NCBI GenBank assembly: GCA_003260075.1
Contig: QLIY01000165.1
Coordinates: 1-64,000 of the forward strand
Source: Phallusia mammillata
Lineage: Eukaryota; Chordata; Ascidiacea; Phlebobranchia; Ascidiidae
Reading direction: 5' to 3'
Length of the DNA: 64,000 nt
In this document: one piece after another, positions 35,342 to 51,930 of the stretch
How positions within the stretch are numbered: the stretch's first letter is position 1
Layout: each line of letters starts with the position of its first letter
Notes under the pieces: model-generated
Seen by the model: only the letters and a program-made list of their open reading frames with translations
Databases searched by the model: none
Told to the model about the DNA's origin: nothing
Made by a program: the position numbers and the translations under genes

Positions 35342-38300
35342 GTAAGTTTATAGAAAACAATTAAAGTATGTTTACTTGCTGGCATACAGTAATCCTATGG
35401 GCGGGAATTTGTTGAAAGATATTTATTGTATTTATTTTCAATCCTTGCTAATCACTATCTAGATTCTAGAACATTGTCGCAAAAGTTTAATAATCTTATA
35501 ATTACCGTTACGCCCAGTTGGTGCTTCGGTGGTTTTATTCGGTCCTTCTATTTTACCCTAGTTTTTAATTAGATACTAATTGGGCATTTTGTTGCCGCTA
35601 ATTCGGTTTGTTGGCGAACAGATTTGCACCAACGAACAATCGTTTGGAGCAACGATGTCGTTTTCGTTGAAGCTGGGCGTGTACTAGTAAGCGCGTGCGG
35701 ATGGAGGGGCAACGGCCACCTGCCATCAGCGCCATTTGTTCGAATTACTGCTAAACAATGAATCGTTCATGTCGTGACGCGTTCGAACGGGATTAACTGC
35801 AACTGGTCGATTATCGTTGAAATTAATCGCTGCTTTTGCTTTGAGATTTAGAAGCACTCATTGTTCTGTACCTGAAAGGCGATCTGTTGCAACGCGTGCC
35901 TGTTCGATGATCGCCCGAAGTAAACTGCCCTGGCGCGTGCTGAAATAATACCACAAAAACGCCATCCACGTTGCTGCAACGCACCATGTTGTGCAAAAAA
36001 CAAAACATTCTGAAATATTTTGAACCTAGTTAATCACGTTTGCCAATGAAAATTATGGTAATTTAAAGTAGCTTCTAAGTAAGACATTGGTATAATCAAC
36101 ACGCCGGCGTTTTACTGAGAAACCGACTTAAAATAACTTGCAGTGGATATACTTGACACGAAATGTCTCAACGTTGGCGGTTAGATGTCGGAACGCAACG
36201 TATAATTAAATGTTTTCCTGATTCACAGGCTTCTTTTTTATTTCAGTATAATCTGCCACAGCTTTGTGCATTGCATACTTGAAACAAACCATAAGCTTTT
36301 GTTCATTGTGTTAATTGGCGCTTGGCTTGTCGCAATAGGATGAGATTTGTATGTTGTCATTAAACCAAACAGGATCGAAGTCGTGTTCAAGGTATGACAA
36401 AGGTGTAATTTTCATTTATGCGTCATTGGACTTTTGCTTTCACGGCGATTAGCAGACAATACGCACGCCTGCAATTAAACTATCTCATAGCTTCAAGCTA
36501 ATTTTCAAATTTCTTTCTGTGGTTTCTTTAACAACACACGACACACCCGAGAAATTTGAAAATGACTACACTTGCATAATAAATATGTGCAAAAATCTTA
36601 CAACACGATTTTTCCTACGTTAACGAAATTTCTTGTGGAGACAAAATGGCTGACTGTGACATAACAAACCATATACCTTCTCGTTACTGAAAAATTGCAA
36701 CCATTTGACAAACTTAATTCAAAAAATAAATTTTTATTTCGATCGTGACTATTCACTCCCGTCAAAAAATGTAAAAAATAACAAATGTTTTAACTAGTTC
36801 TTTCAATTCAGAATGTGCAATAAGAATTCTTTCGGTCTCTCCATTGCTTTTATTTTTACATTATTCGAAGTATTTGCTTAGCGGGCACGAGTTGTTTGTA
36901 GCAAGTATAATATTATGTTTACGTTCGCTGGCGTCGGCCTTGCAAAAGAATCTCTTCATAAACAAACACCCCCCCCTCCCCGAGAAAAAAGTCGCTGAAC
37001 GGTTTAAACTCATCGCTGGTGCGATTAGTTGTTTGTAGTTGGATGAAAAATGGAAATGGATAAAAATACCTGAAGACAGTCGACAGTAATAGCAAGTTTA
37101 TTTGCAGATTAACCTACTTTATGAGGAAGAAACCCCCATAGTTGCATTTCACGCAGTCCGAAAGGTTTAAAACTGTTGAATTAGATCTCATATGAGAAGT
37201 AACAGGATTTACATTTTAATGCGAGCTTTGGGAAAACCAGCGGCACTAATTTGTCACTTGGGTGCATTTTCGGCATCAGAAAATCGAATGAATAATCCGC
37301 TGAACAAGATATCGCCTTACTAATTGATATATTTGTAAATTGGTCTTTGGTAAAAATAACAATATAAACGGTTGGTTTTAGTTAAAAAAAGGAAACTATG
37401 CTTAGGTCTCCATCTGCTACTGTTATTGACATTTTTGTGTGCTCTGTGTCGAAGTAAGTGTAATGTAGTATCGTTACCTTTAAATGAATGTAAAAATAAA
37501 AAAGCAGAATTTCGAAAGGTAGAGTTTGTATCCCTTTATTGACAAAATATAAGCAGCATTAGAGTTTGTGCCACATGGTAACGTTTCTAGAAACAAAATT
37601 GACTCGTTAAAGCCAAATTACGAAACCATTATTTTGGATTTCGTATTTTTTAAATGAATGTTATTACCATTTTCTCTATTTCTTTACAAGATCCACTTGG
37701 GGTGGATATTGTTAATCCGCAGTAAAATAATCACTTTCGGTTTTTAATTAATTTGTTTTTGAGGTGCTGGCAGTTACTAAAACTGCAGTTTTAGACTGCT
37801 TTTTTGTGGGCTGTCTGTGTCGTACGGATATATTTTAAAATACGTGCGTAAGTTAACAGTTGTGGCAAAATAACTTTAATTGTATGTTGCAGAAAAATTG
37901 TTTTGTTACAGTGGCAGAACCAGAAAACGGACTATTACTGATTATCTTGCGGCATTTTGTGATAATTACAATCAACCGCAGCGCAAGTTTGGGCGCAGCT
38001 CAATCTCATCGTGTAAATAATTACCGTTTTCAAAATAATTTGCGAGAAGGGCCACAAGTAGTTTCTTGGCCGCACAAAAAATGGAGACAAAGTGCCTCCA
38101 ACGCCGCGTAAGTTAGGATAGCTGAGCACGACCACTTGATAGCGCTTATTAATTATTATCGTGGTGCGAACATGTGCGCATTCGCTTACCAAATCCTTCG
38201 TGGAAATTGACTTGTGATCTACTGGCGTGGAAACACTGAAAAGGAATTTTTCCACTTAACTTATACCGTAGTCTTGTAATTAGTGCGCTTGTATCTGAGC

Positions 38301-41300
38301 ACCGGTTCAGCACAGGAGAATTTCTTGCCAGTCCCACTGTTAATCGCATTTTCGCCCAGTTTATGAATTCGTGTACGTGCAGAGCATGTTTATAATGTAT
38401 ACAAACAAAGCTCACAAAGCGGCATTATAACTGCAATGACATATTTTAATGATACACAATACCACGACACGCGTCACTTCTGGGAGATTTTTCTGTAGAA
38501 GACCTCAATGTACAAATATGGTTCCGCGTCGACGTTCAATTCGCACCAGTCACACACTGTAAACATGTAAAGATATGCTACATGAGATATAGAAGGTGTA
38601 TTGAAACTTAGAGACCATTTGACGCTACACGGAGTTTGCTGTGTATGAGGTATAATCGCTCAAAGGCTGCTTGCATGTAATATCGGGTCAAATGCGTTTG
38701 CTCGTTTGGAAACCCGCCGCGGAAGCAACGACACGGAATGAGATATTGAGGCCAAGCAGATTAGGTGCGCATTATCGCAAACGAAAAATATTGCATTCCC
38801 GTTGAGAGATTAATATCGATGGCGATTGTCTATTTCATGTGAAGATTTGTCGTTGTGGGAGCGATCGAGCAGGAAACAATTTAGCACGGACACGCACTTT
38901 AATCAGCTTGCACCAATTTTAAAATTCAATGCAGTGGACTTCTTTTACTATCCTGTCTCATGTCGCTTACAAGCATGACGCATCCTTCCTTATGTAAAGA
39001 AATAAAGCTTGAGTTTGGCAATTTATTCTATTTTAGCTTTTGACATCAAACAGATTTAGTAAAAGCTGTTTAAACATGGAATAAAACATTTTGAAAATAT
39101 TAACAGTCACCATTTCGAACATAGGCTACACCTTTTTATAAAGTCTCATTATAAATTGCAGTAGGCCAATTATTGATATAATGTTTTTACAATATATTTT
39201 TTTGAACCCTAATTTTTAGTCCGATGTTGAGTTCTTACCAGCCTTTCACAAATGTAGATTAATATAATTATTTTATGTTGTGTTATTTATCATCTTTTGG
39301 GGGCATTGCCTTAAACGTGTTTGTGCGCAATTTGTTAAGTTCGCAGAAAAATATTTTTGTTGTTAATGCTCTTTGGTAAAACCTAAAGAAGATCTACCAC
39401 GAATTTGCAACATTGAATATGTTTATAGTTGCAAGTTAGTTAGTGTTTGGTAGTTTGTCAATGTAATGAGCTGTTGCTGTCAGTGAGAAGAAGATAGAGT
39501 AGGCACAAGTTTATTCGGCCAACGAAAACACAGGCAGAGGTGCGAAAATTTCCAAGTACATGCTTATGTGAATGGACCTGATGGAGTGGACCACTTGATG
39601 GGCCGTGATTTTTGTTCTTACTTTGTAAGCATAGGCTTGGGAACGAGTCCAGTGTCAAAACAACGACGCTCTTGACGGACGCTCTACTCGCACGTTGTTT
39701 TTAAGTCGACTCCAATTTTCACACGTCTGAAGTAGTTTTAATCCGACCCACTCCACAAAAAACTCGTTCTGGTGAAACCTACAACGATGTCTACCCGATC
39801 GATAACTTAAAATTCTTCTTTTTTTAACCTATTTTCATGATAATTCAAAAAACTCGAATCTCAATTTTTAACCTTGTGTGAGATACCTGCCAAACCATTC
39901 ACAAAATTTTATTTATTTCTGTGGAACATGTGTTAAAGTTGTGGTTTTACCAAGTGGTAACTTCTCCAAAAATTTCACGACTTAATGACCTTGCAACTCT
40001 TGTCATGTTTAAAGAGCCCTAGGCCACACGTAAGTTCGGTAGAGAACACTTGACTACCGTCCACCCCTTCACTGCCGAATCACTTTGGAAGCGTCAATCT
40101 TGTCGAAAACAAGAAATTCGATTTTTTAAATTTACCCGCATAAAATGCTTCTAGTGACAGATTCACTAAACGTGGTTTAAATGTGATTGTACCAACGTTT
40201 TTACGACGACATTTTGTTAAAAAATGAAATACCATTTTACAAAGAGTAGTAGTTTAATTGGTATATTTTTCATGTAATTAATTAATTTAAAATTTATGCG
40301 CCATGGAACGTAAAACCTGCAGGCGATTTTCAATTTCTGCTGTTGACGTAGCGAGCGAAAAGCACGGTGAATAGAGCGAAAAACGCGTTTCAGAAAAAGA
40401 CCGACCTCTAGGGGCTCTTTTGGCGGAGAGCATTGGCTGAAGATAATCCTCACTTCACTTGTAGGCGGCAGGCGTGAGGTAGCAGGATTGGCGATGGCAT
40501 GATTATAGTGTATAAAATAAGTCGTTTTGTTGGAAAAGAAGGCTTAATTGTTGGAAAGTAGCGTTAAAATCAACGAAGATGCTCTTTTGCGATTTTATCC
40601 TGATTAGGCCTTTGTTTAAGGTGATTACAAACAGAACACTGATTCTGATGAGATAAGGATTGATGAAGCTTATCCACAATGTGTAGAAAATTTGGTATTT
40701 TTTATTTGTTGTCTATACTCATCTGCTACTGTGTTATGTTATCAATTAAAATATATTTTTGTTAATTTAGTCATTGTTTCCATAAAATTTAAAATAAATG
40801 TCAAATGCATGTTGGATAAAAAGTCAAAAAATTAACTTGTTGTAATCGTCATCTTTTTTAAACACTGCAAAACAATTAAGGTTTACAGGGCGTGAATTGT
40901 TTCAGTTAGACCACTTGACATTTACATTAGTGCAAAATTGTAGCATGTTTGTGAGGTTCACTAATTATATACTTCTTGCCGAATACCAATTTACGTTGCT
41001 CGGTTCAACTCTTGTTCAATTACAAGCTGGTGGTGATGAACACACTTTTGTGGCCATTTACGCGCCCAGGGCACCGAATCAAACTGGAATGTTTCAGTCT
41101 TGAGATCGTGGACGTTATTGTGCTGTGTTAAACTGTGCCGAAGTACTATTTTGTATGTTTGACCCAAGATAAACAAATATACAGCTTTAATAATATTGTT
41201 GCTGGCAAAAGGGGTAAAATATTGATATGGTCGAGCTGGTATGATACAGGGCGTTGACTAGTCAACAGTGCGAGTCTAAGATATGGTGAATTGTTCTGCC

Positions 41301-44300
41301 TAGTTTGTAATCGCGCTTTCCCGCATCTTTGCGCGCCACATGTCGGTGTCTCACACTTTATAAAATGGTGGCTTCGTTGTAGAGGTTTACTCATACTGTA
41401 GAAATTTGCGTGATGTCGTTCTGATGTACATGTCAAAAGTTGTAGGTACGAGAAACTGATGTTTTGCAAATATGTGTATTAATGTAAACATTTAAGTTAA
41501 TTGTTGTTTTTATTTTGCCGTTGTGTTTGGACAAGTCGTCAATGGCATTATTGGATTTAGCTTCACCCAGTTAACACAAACAGACAGAAACTAAGTTTTC
41601 ATAAAATGGGTTTGCTGCGTTTGCCACTGATGTGAATTTGCCCTTCTGTGGACTCGAAACTAAATCTTTTTCGGGTCGCCGTTAAAGAGAGCAGCAATAT
41701 GTCAACATTTGCAAAATTGTGCTTCGGGTTTTAAGTCGGTATCAACTGTCCATTTGTTTGCGCAGAACGCTTTGAATCAGTATCCCATTACTATTCACGG
41801 CTGGTCACTTTGAAGGTTTGCTTCTGCCGTTTTCCACCGCGTAGTTCCCACTATTTGCAGAACGACAACGCACAGGGAGTCTTGCGTGAAATTAATCCCG
41901 TTTTCACGCGCTCCGTCAGCATATTGCCTCGTGGCAAAACTTTTGGCTGCTATTATTCAAAGCAAATTGTTATGATTAAAACTAACGATCTATAAAAAGC
42001 GATTGCAATGAGGTTTTTGAGGTGTTCGTTCAATAATGCATTCCTATTCAATCTATTTGAGATACTATTATAGTTGTTCCATTATTTGTGCAGTCATGTA
42101 GGCTAATACGGTGAAGACGTACTGCAGACTCGCTCAGGACGATGACACTTTTCTCCTAAACACAAAAATGCTCTTCGCGGTTTTAGTTGAGGCTTATTAT
42201 CTTTAATCATTGCGCGCTTTCTCTTAGTGCTGTTAAGCTGGGCATCCACCAAGAGACCCCTTACCCAACAGTGCATGGTGCGTGCTTTCGCAATCAAAAG
42301 CAATTTGTATGGATCGACACTTTAACTGTCGACTTGTACGTCAGCATATAGACAGATAGAAATGGAAAAATCTTGTAACAACTTGACTTGTGTCTATCCT
42401 TGACTTATGTAAGGTGCATAGAGTTTTTAAACGCTCGGTCCAGGAAGCCTATGAACCGTGAACAGGCAGTTATGCAAGGCGGAACAATGTCAACGTAAGT
42501 ATATACCTTATGCCCGAACCTATACTCAGCTGTATAACTAAAACGCATGTCAGCGTATTAAATAAGACCGTACTCTGCACTATTGAAACTTGTACATGTA
42601 ATTGGGAGAGAAATAAACAAGTAAAAAGTAGCGTGATGACCCGTTTGATCTTACTGGTTTACGCTTGACTTGTTGCAAACATTTTAGTGCGCCGCTCTTC
42701 GCTCACCTCTCCCTGCGTGAGGGTGTACTTATTCTCCCAGGCTGTCTAGTTTTTCGCCGGCAATCGATCATAATTAATCACAGCCATGCGAGCGTATGAC
42801 ACGAAAAGTGTGAGGTTTGGGGCGTGAGACGAGAAAGGAGCCGTTTTGTACATGAAAAATATACATTTACAACATTGGGAAACAATATTGAATAGAACTG
42901 CTTTATCCTGGTTTTACAGCTGACCTAAATATTTAGCGTTGGTGCTGTCGATTATTTTTTTGGGAAAGAAACGCGCTGAAAAATTGGTTATCAGTTGAAT
43001 TAGTTATCCCATAGTAATATTTTTTCTCTCGCGTATTAAGTGTTTGGTTGTAAATTAGAGTACGCATCTAGCTTATACGGGCAGCATATAGTTGAGTGTA
43101 TTTACCAGATTGGTAACTCAAGCAAGCTTCTGTCATGGGAAGACTTGGAGTCTGACATTTGATGATTCACCTTGGTTAGTTGTTTACCTGGCATGGTTAA
43201 AGGCATTTGTCTGTTCTTAGTCTTCAATTAGCCTAAGCTATGTCTGTAGCACCCAGAACTAGTTGCTGATAATTATACAGCATTTTACTTGCCCAGGTAA
43301 TATAAGGTAATTTAAAATGTCGGTAACATCTTGGTTCCAATCACTTTGATTGTGAAATCAGAATAAAATCTTAAAAAACGGGAATATAACCTAAAACAGG
43401 TTTCTAAAACTAATTTCGCAAGTTTAAAGCAACCCAAATGTAACCAGACCCAAATTCGACGCCATTTTATTGTTTTTAAAATATGAGGCGGTGGCTGTTT
43501 TATTTTAGACCAAACTTTGATTTAACGTTATGGTGAATGTTCTCTGACAGCATGTTTTGATAAAAAATGTTGTAATGTGAATAACCTTCACATGAAAATG
43601 GATTATAAGGCTGGAATGGCCCTGAAAGTAGCAATGTAGCAGCTGCGAACGCTTGCCGTCCTAACCTCTGTTAACGAACTAAAAGAACAATTGCGAAAAT
43701 GGCGCTATAAACCTCGGCTAGTTTCAACTTGGTCTGTCAATATAGTGTCCATTAAATGTAATAGTGGTAGTGAGAAATTTGTTTCTCTATAATGAGGCAT
43801 CTTGTTTTAGTCAGGACTAAATGGGCATCTTGCAGCTGATCTGTCAGTGAACATATTAGACATGTAGTTACCTATAGCCGTGTCAAATCTCATTCGCTGA
43901 AGTGCCATAACAAACAGTTTTTCGGCTGCGCCATCCACTGCAAACGCTGAAGAGGCCACTTCCCCACTGACCAAGTCATGTTTGGGTGGTCAAATCTCAC
44001 GCTTCAACTGGGGTCTAAGTGCCGGACACATAGCACTCACGTGGTTTACAAAAGATTTTAGCATTGAACGTATAGTTCAGGGTCTAATGTCGAGTCTCCA
44101 ATCATTTTTTTGTCAACATAAACCGGTTATTGTCATAATGGCAGTGCATTGAGAAAGTCATTAGGTTGTACAAAAAAGTACGCCTAAATTAATGACTTTA
44201 TATCGTTACGCATTGTTTTAGACGAATAGTACCGTTTTGTGGAGGTCTTAAAAATGTGCAAACTGAATAAAATATTCCCCTGAGACAATTGCAGTCAATG

Positions 44301-46967
44301 GAGTTAAATTTAAAATGGGGAATTACCGACGAATCAAGTACTAGAAAGTTTACCTGCTAAAATTAAATTTTTAAATGTAAGATAAACTAAACTTATACAA
44401 CAACATTTTCACTTCGTATTTGTTAAAGGTTTACAATTATGGCGTGTTTGAAAAATAGTTTTACCGAAGTCCAGGCAAAGAAATCGCCATTCCGTCGAAC
44501 CTATTAAATTTGTTGGCAAATTTGTGCGCCGTCCGCTGGTGTATTAAAATCACACCACAACATCCCGCTGATTTGTGTCCGCTCGAATGAGCGCAAACTA
44601 CTGAGCATGACGTGTTTGACAGGCATCGTACAAAGCCTGACGGCAACCAACCAGGCTGTCGCTCGCAGCACGATACAAACCGCCGTGAGGGAAAACGGCC
44701 AGCATTAAACACTGCTGCTTACTGCACGTGACTGGCAGAACACACCTCGTTTGTTCGTCGAATATTTTTTTAACATTCATTATTCAAACAAACGACGTTT
44801 CTCAGTAAACGGTTGCCTGCAGTTTGCTGTGAAATAGTGTGTTTTAAACTTTTAGTTTCAAAATGGTCATTAATTAGGATTTCCCCCAAATCCGATTTTG
44901 CTGTTTTTATTAAAACAATCCCAAAAAAATCAATATTCTTCGTTGCGCGTTTGAGTCATTACAAACGACATGGATGTAATCCAAAATAATGCATTTTATT
45001 TTAATGATCCCTATGTATTTAGTTTATTAAAAAATATAGACCAAATTTTTAAATAGAAACATGCGATTTGTGGTTTAAAATTAGTTCAAATAATTTTGGA
45101 AATTTATAAATTTCTCTCAACAGCATCTAAACCTCAAATAGACGCTGCAGGGTAAATTTGGAAATCATGACCCCAAAACTGTGGAAGTAATGCAGAGGCT
45201 TACCACTCTGTGATATGCAATGTAACGTTTCCAATAAACAGCACCTGACTTAGGCGTTCATTTCCACTACCTACATGTTGTTGTTAAAACCAATGCTGTC
45301 ATTAGAATACATGAGACAATAGCAATAAGCAGATGCGCTTTGACCTCACACGAAGCAAAAGCAATTACCGATGCGTCGAAAATGGAAATGAAGGGCATCT
45401 GTGTTGCACATTTGTCGTGCTATGTGGCTGCAACAACATCAGCGGGGCGTTATGCAAAGTTGTTGCAGTACCCCGCTGCTTATTGGCCGGCGTGCGTTCT
45501 AGTGTATGATAAATCAGTATCGTGCTGTAACTGGCGGCCCGCCATGCCACCAATTAGGTTTGAGGTCCGCATTGTGACGGAGATTAACACGATATGCGAC
45601 TAGTGGTCGGCCAGAGATTGAGCTCACGTCACACACCGCGCAGCAAATTGCACGTCCTAAAACAGTGAGTCCGTTAAATTTGTAAGCAGCGCACTTCCAT
45701 TGTTTCTCTGCTCTACGTTTAAGCGGGTCGGAATTTGACATATTTGTTGAGAGTATACGCCACTTTTACTTGGACTACAAAATCCTGGATTGATTTTGAT
45801 AAAAAAGGTTAATACCGCACGTTTAGTACGACAACAAACAACTACCAATTACTTGGACCGGATATACCACCTGTTACCGATGCTAATAAAAGTATTAGCT
45901 TGTGTGCGACGGCATCTTTGAAACACATACCTAAAAACAATTGGAGTCATTTACTGTAAATCGTTGGACATGTGGCCATATCGAACAGTAGGTAAAATTT
46001 GTGAATTGTTGTCTTTTGAATTTATTTTTCGTATCGTACGAAGACAGGATAAATAGATAATTGACTTTGCGAAATGAAGTGATATCCGGCCAGACAAAAT
46101 AGTCCCGGTTTGTTAAACAAACACACTCCGCTGTCCGCGCAAGTTTTATGGCACAAAATCAGAATCGAGTTTTGTTTGTCGGCGCCGTCATACGATTCGC
46201 CTGAAATGAACGCGATAAATGCACTGATATGTACTCGCTGTTTATGACCATTAACAAAATTGAATTGCAAGTAAAACTAAAGTTTATTGTATGACGCTAA
46301 CGTTATTCGTTAAGTGTATACGGCAAAATAAAATCATTGACCAATTTAGCACTGGTTAGCAGTACAGTCTTGGCAATCATGCTGCACTTGAATTTGACCG
46401 CCATTTTGTTGGAAACGTATTTTCTCGTAGGACAAACCGATCTTCGCCTTCACAACCCAACCAAGCCATTTCCATCTGAAAATCTATAACAAATATAATA
46501 CGTTAGACAAGTGGACACTATGACTTTTTATCTAAATATGTTATTTAAATAGTGTACATGGACAAATGTTTTTAATCTAAAAAAAACATGTACAATACAC
46601 TTATAATGTTTGAAAAAGATGGCATCGAAGGTTTCCAGGTTTGGCAGTACACCAACACAGTTAATCGTTTAGGTAATTGCGACCTAAGTATATCATGCTG
46701 TTTTCTCACTGTGGGTTATTTGTAATTGGTCTTTAACAACAAGATGTAATTCGCAGTTAGTGATGGCTCTCAGTGCGAAGGTAAACCTCCTTTGTCCCTC
46801 GCTTACCTGCTGTGTTTCCGCTGATATGGACGTTGCTACATCCGTTCGCGCCACGATTCGCCCAGAACCTCTTCCATATCACCGAAACACTGGCGTATCA
46901 GGTGCGAAGGGAAGTTTGGCCAAACTAAGTGATTGCACTTGCATTTAGTTCGAAAACTTTCCCCTTC

Positions 46968-47015
46968 GATAAGGCATCTTATCTCATGATAACTCTTCCT
47001 TCCAGAAATTGATAA
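46968..47015 (+). promoter_or_regulatory. Otx: GATA/Ets cluster, candidate Otx a-element (FGF-responsive neural enhancer)
   Basis: Within 48 bp there are four GATA cores (GATAAG 46968-46973, CTTATC 46978-46983, TGATAA 46987-46992, GATAA 47011-47015) and two adjacent Ets cores on the opposite strand (TTCC at 46996-46999 and 47000-47003). In Ciona the Otx a-element drives early neural expression in response to FGF9/16/20 through maternal GATA and Ets1/2 factors, and is a compact GATA/Ets cluster roughly 1.5 kb upstream of the transcription start. The cluster lies about 1.5 kb before the proposed first Otx exon at 48487. The identification rests on composition and position; no alignment was run. 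Confidence 0.8.
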
Positions 47016-48486
47016 CGCTCAGTGCAATTAACTTGTCAGTCTTGTTGGTGTTATGCTCTGCGCTGTTAAATATTTTTAAAGTTACATAACAAGCAAGAAT
47101 TCAATGCCTTTGGTAATATTTAAATGGTATTGGTCAACGACTTTGAATAATCTGATGTCAAATTATATTTGTGCACGCATTTTAGCAATGTCCTGCTCTG
47201 TCTGTGTTTGTACGGTAGCAGTCGAATTAAACAACGACCGGGACTTTGAAACACGCGAAGACTTTGTTTGCGGAGTCTGTTCCCGGTTACGGCCTGCTCT
47301 AACCTTTCCTGCCCCAATAGACAAATCAAAGAGATCATGTTTAGTGACATGTGCAAGAGTTTACACCCTAAACGACCTCTGCTGTCTGTCCGGACGAATC
47401 GTAGGCCATCGCGTTCGCAACTGACCAACCCTTTGTGGTTTCAAGTATTGCATACTTGACCGGCTTTGTCCAACATGAAGAGGGTAATTTAAGCCTTTGG
47501 GCCATCAAAAGACCGCTTCGGCTTCGCATTACCGCACATACGAGTGTCGCATTTTGCCAAAGTTGTACGACTTGCATTAATCTTCTCAACTTTTTACACT
47601 TGACCAAATGATTGAGTGGGTGACCCTAAAAATGTGAAGTTCGTAAAAGCTGCAGTAATTGGCAATACTTCCGACATGTGCGTGCTAATTGAACGTGCAG
47701 CTGAACACCAATTCAAAGTAGGGTTGGCGATGGACATAAAAGCACAGTAGGGGAGCGCACCTGCATGGTAAAGGCTGGATTCAATGGTTGAAACCTTTTT
47801 GCCTAGGTTCCGATTGTTGTCACCCTCGGACCGGGCCAGAGTTCCTTGTCGACCTTTTTTCTCTTTATCACTCCTATTTCCTTGTTTCTTTCATTGCAGA
47901 GAGGAGTACTGTCCACCCTCGCTGGTTTGTTTCTTTTTTCATGCAACGAGCGCTCAATTCGCTCCTTGCCTCTTCCCTTTTTCGTTTTTCCAATCACTCG
48001 ACCGGAGCTTAAATCGAGCGCAAATGCTTGCATTTTGATTACTTGCTCTTGATATCCTCGTGACAACACATCACTCTTATCCGATTGTGACGTGTAGACT
48101 GACTTTAGAAGCAGTTTTTAATCCACTGGCAATGAGCTGAGCCAAAGGTTTGTGCAACAAGGATTTATGAAAGAGGATATGATTTGAAATTTGGAGCCTA
48201 GGTGTCTATAAAAGATTTTACCACAGTTTTTTAGTGAGGTTGGCAGTATTAGATTACAGCTACAGCAAGAAATCTATTCATCTTATCGAGTAATCTATTC
48301 AGATATTGACAGTGACATCTTTACTCATGCACGTGAATGATTGCCGGAAAGCATAACAATCTTGCATACTCTTTAAAGTATGTGAGAAATCTTTAAAATA
48401 GTGTGAGAATATAGAAAGGAGTTGGTGCATTACTACGTTCCCGTTTTGTTGGTATACACTAATATGTAACGTATTTTGTTTTTCAG

Positions 48487-48587
48487 CAATTCCAGTAGTT
48501 TATTGTCTAAACGTGTTGAAATATATAGTCTGTCGACACTCATAAAGTCCACATTTACCCTCACCCACGGAGCAACCGCTTTGAACG
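48487..48587 (+). other. Otx: Candidate noncoding 5' exon of Otx
   Basis: A 101-nt segment is bounded by TTTGTTTTTCAG on the left and GTAAAT on the right and contains no ATG. It could be spliced to the acceptor TGCTTTAG ending at 49439, which opens the first coding exon 15 nt before the start codon. The left acceptor would mean either another exon upstream or a spliced-leader addition site. The position agrees with the distance expected from the a-element. Confidence 0.5.
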
Positions 48588-49015
48588 GTAAATATCTATT
48601 GGTATAATATGTGTTGCACGTAACGTATACTTAAATGTTTGTTGCATGCCATTTTATGCAACAAAATTTGTTTAGTTTATAGTATTAATTCTGTGGTAAT
48701 GTAAAAAGTTTATTCTATTTTGTTGGGTCTAAGAAAAATGCGTTCTATGCAAATTGTAAATAAACAAACTCCATGAATTGTTGCGGGGGTTTGTTTATTT
48801 GGTTACTAGTCGCACGAACAGGATTGTTGTGTGAAAGTTTCGCCGTCCCTCTTCCCTTCAGATAAGATCTGATATGTATGATTGGATACCGTGAGAAATT
48901 GATCCAAAACAATTAGCGATAATTTATTTAAAAATGCGCTAAGTAAACACACCGGTATGTGTAATGGGAAAAACTAAAAAAGTGGCCAAGATCATCTTGT
49001 TGTGTGTGTACAAAA

Positions 49016-49039
49016 CTATATATATATATATACATATAT
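49016..49039. repeat. TA microsatellite in the putative Otx 5' UTR intron
   Basis: Alternating TA over about 24 bp with one C interruption. No other role is suggested. Confidence 0.7.
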
Positions 49040-49454
49040 GCGATTATAGTGCAATTTGTTTTACAACAAATCCTTAGGTGATGAAATGCAAACAATTTTT
49101 ACAAGAGATAAGTCCACTAATCTGATAGTAGGTGACCATTAAGTATATAGTCCACCCAGTAATGCGCACCTATACATCGAACTATCCCGTGATAATTTCT
49201 CCTGGCGTGTGCACCTCCTCGCCTCATTATCACATAGCGCCGTGCTTTGTGACGTTTGTTTACTTTTGAGCCACGCAAGATGCACCGGTTTTCCACGGCC
49301 AGTTCTATACGCGAAGCCAATCTCCTGCAAAAACAATAGAAGTTTAAATTAGGACAAATTGCACGACTTCTGAGAACCTAGTTTGAACGTTGTTCACTTT
49401 TTCAAGGCAAGTTACTTAAGTTTTTATTGTATGCTTTAGATATATTTGAGAAGA

Positions 49455-51930
<2,476 letters not shown>

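Larger units (their letters stand above)
31684..48486. other. EHBP1-Otx intergenic region, no coding gene recognised
   Basis: This region of nearly 17 kb begins with the EHBP1 3' UTR; the nearest AATAAA that I noticed is near 32654, so its end is uncertain. No exon matching a known protein was found on either strand. It has few repeats and mixed composition, as expected for regulatory DNA of a developmental transcription factor. Distinct points are a splice-flanked 44-nt segment (35298-35341), a segment with a strong donor at 42444-42494, a GATA-like cluster at about 40595-40675 and the GATA/Ets cluster at 46968-47015. Confidence 0.6.

Noticed and set aside
46760..46948. Possible alternative Otx start exon (MALSAK followed by a GTAAAC donor)
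   Set aside because: The acceptor and donor are weak, the peptide is not Otx-like, and it overlaps the area just upstream of the regulatory cluster.
21101..49439. TAATCC/GGATTA sites as evidence of Otx autoregulation
   Set aside because: Their number appears close to the chance expectation for a six-base word on both strands, so no cluster was claimed from them alone.
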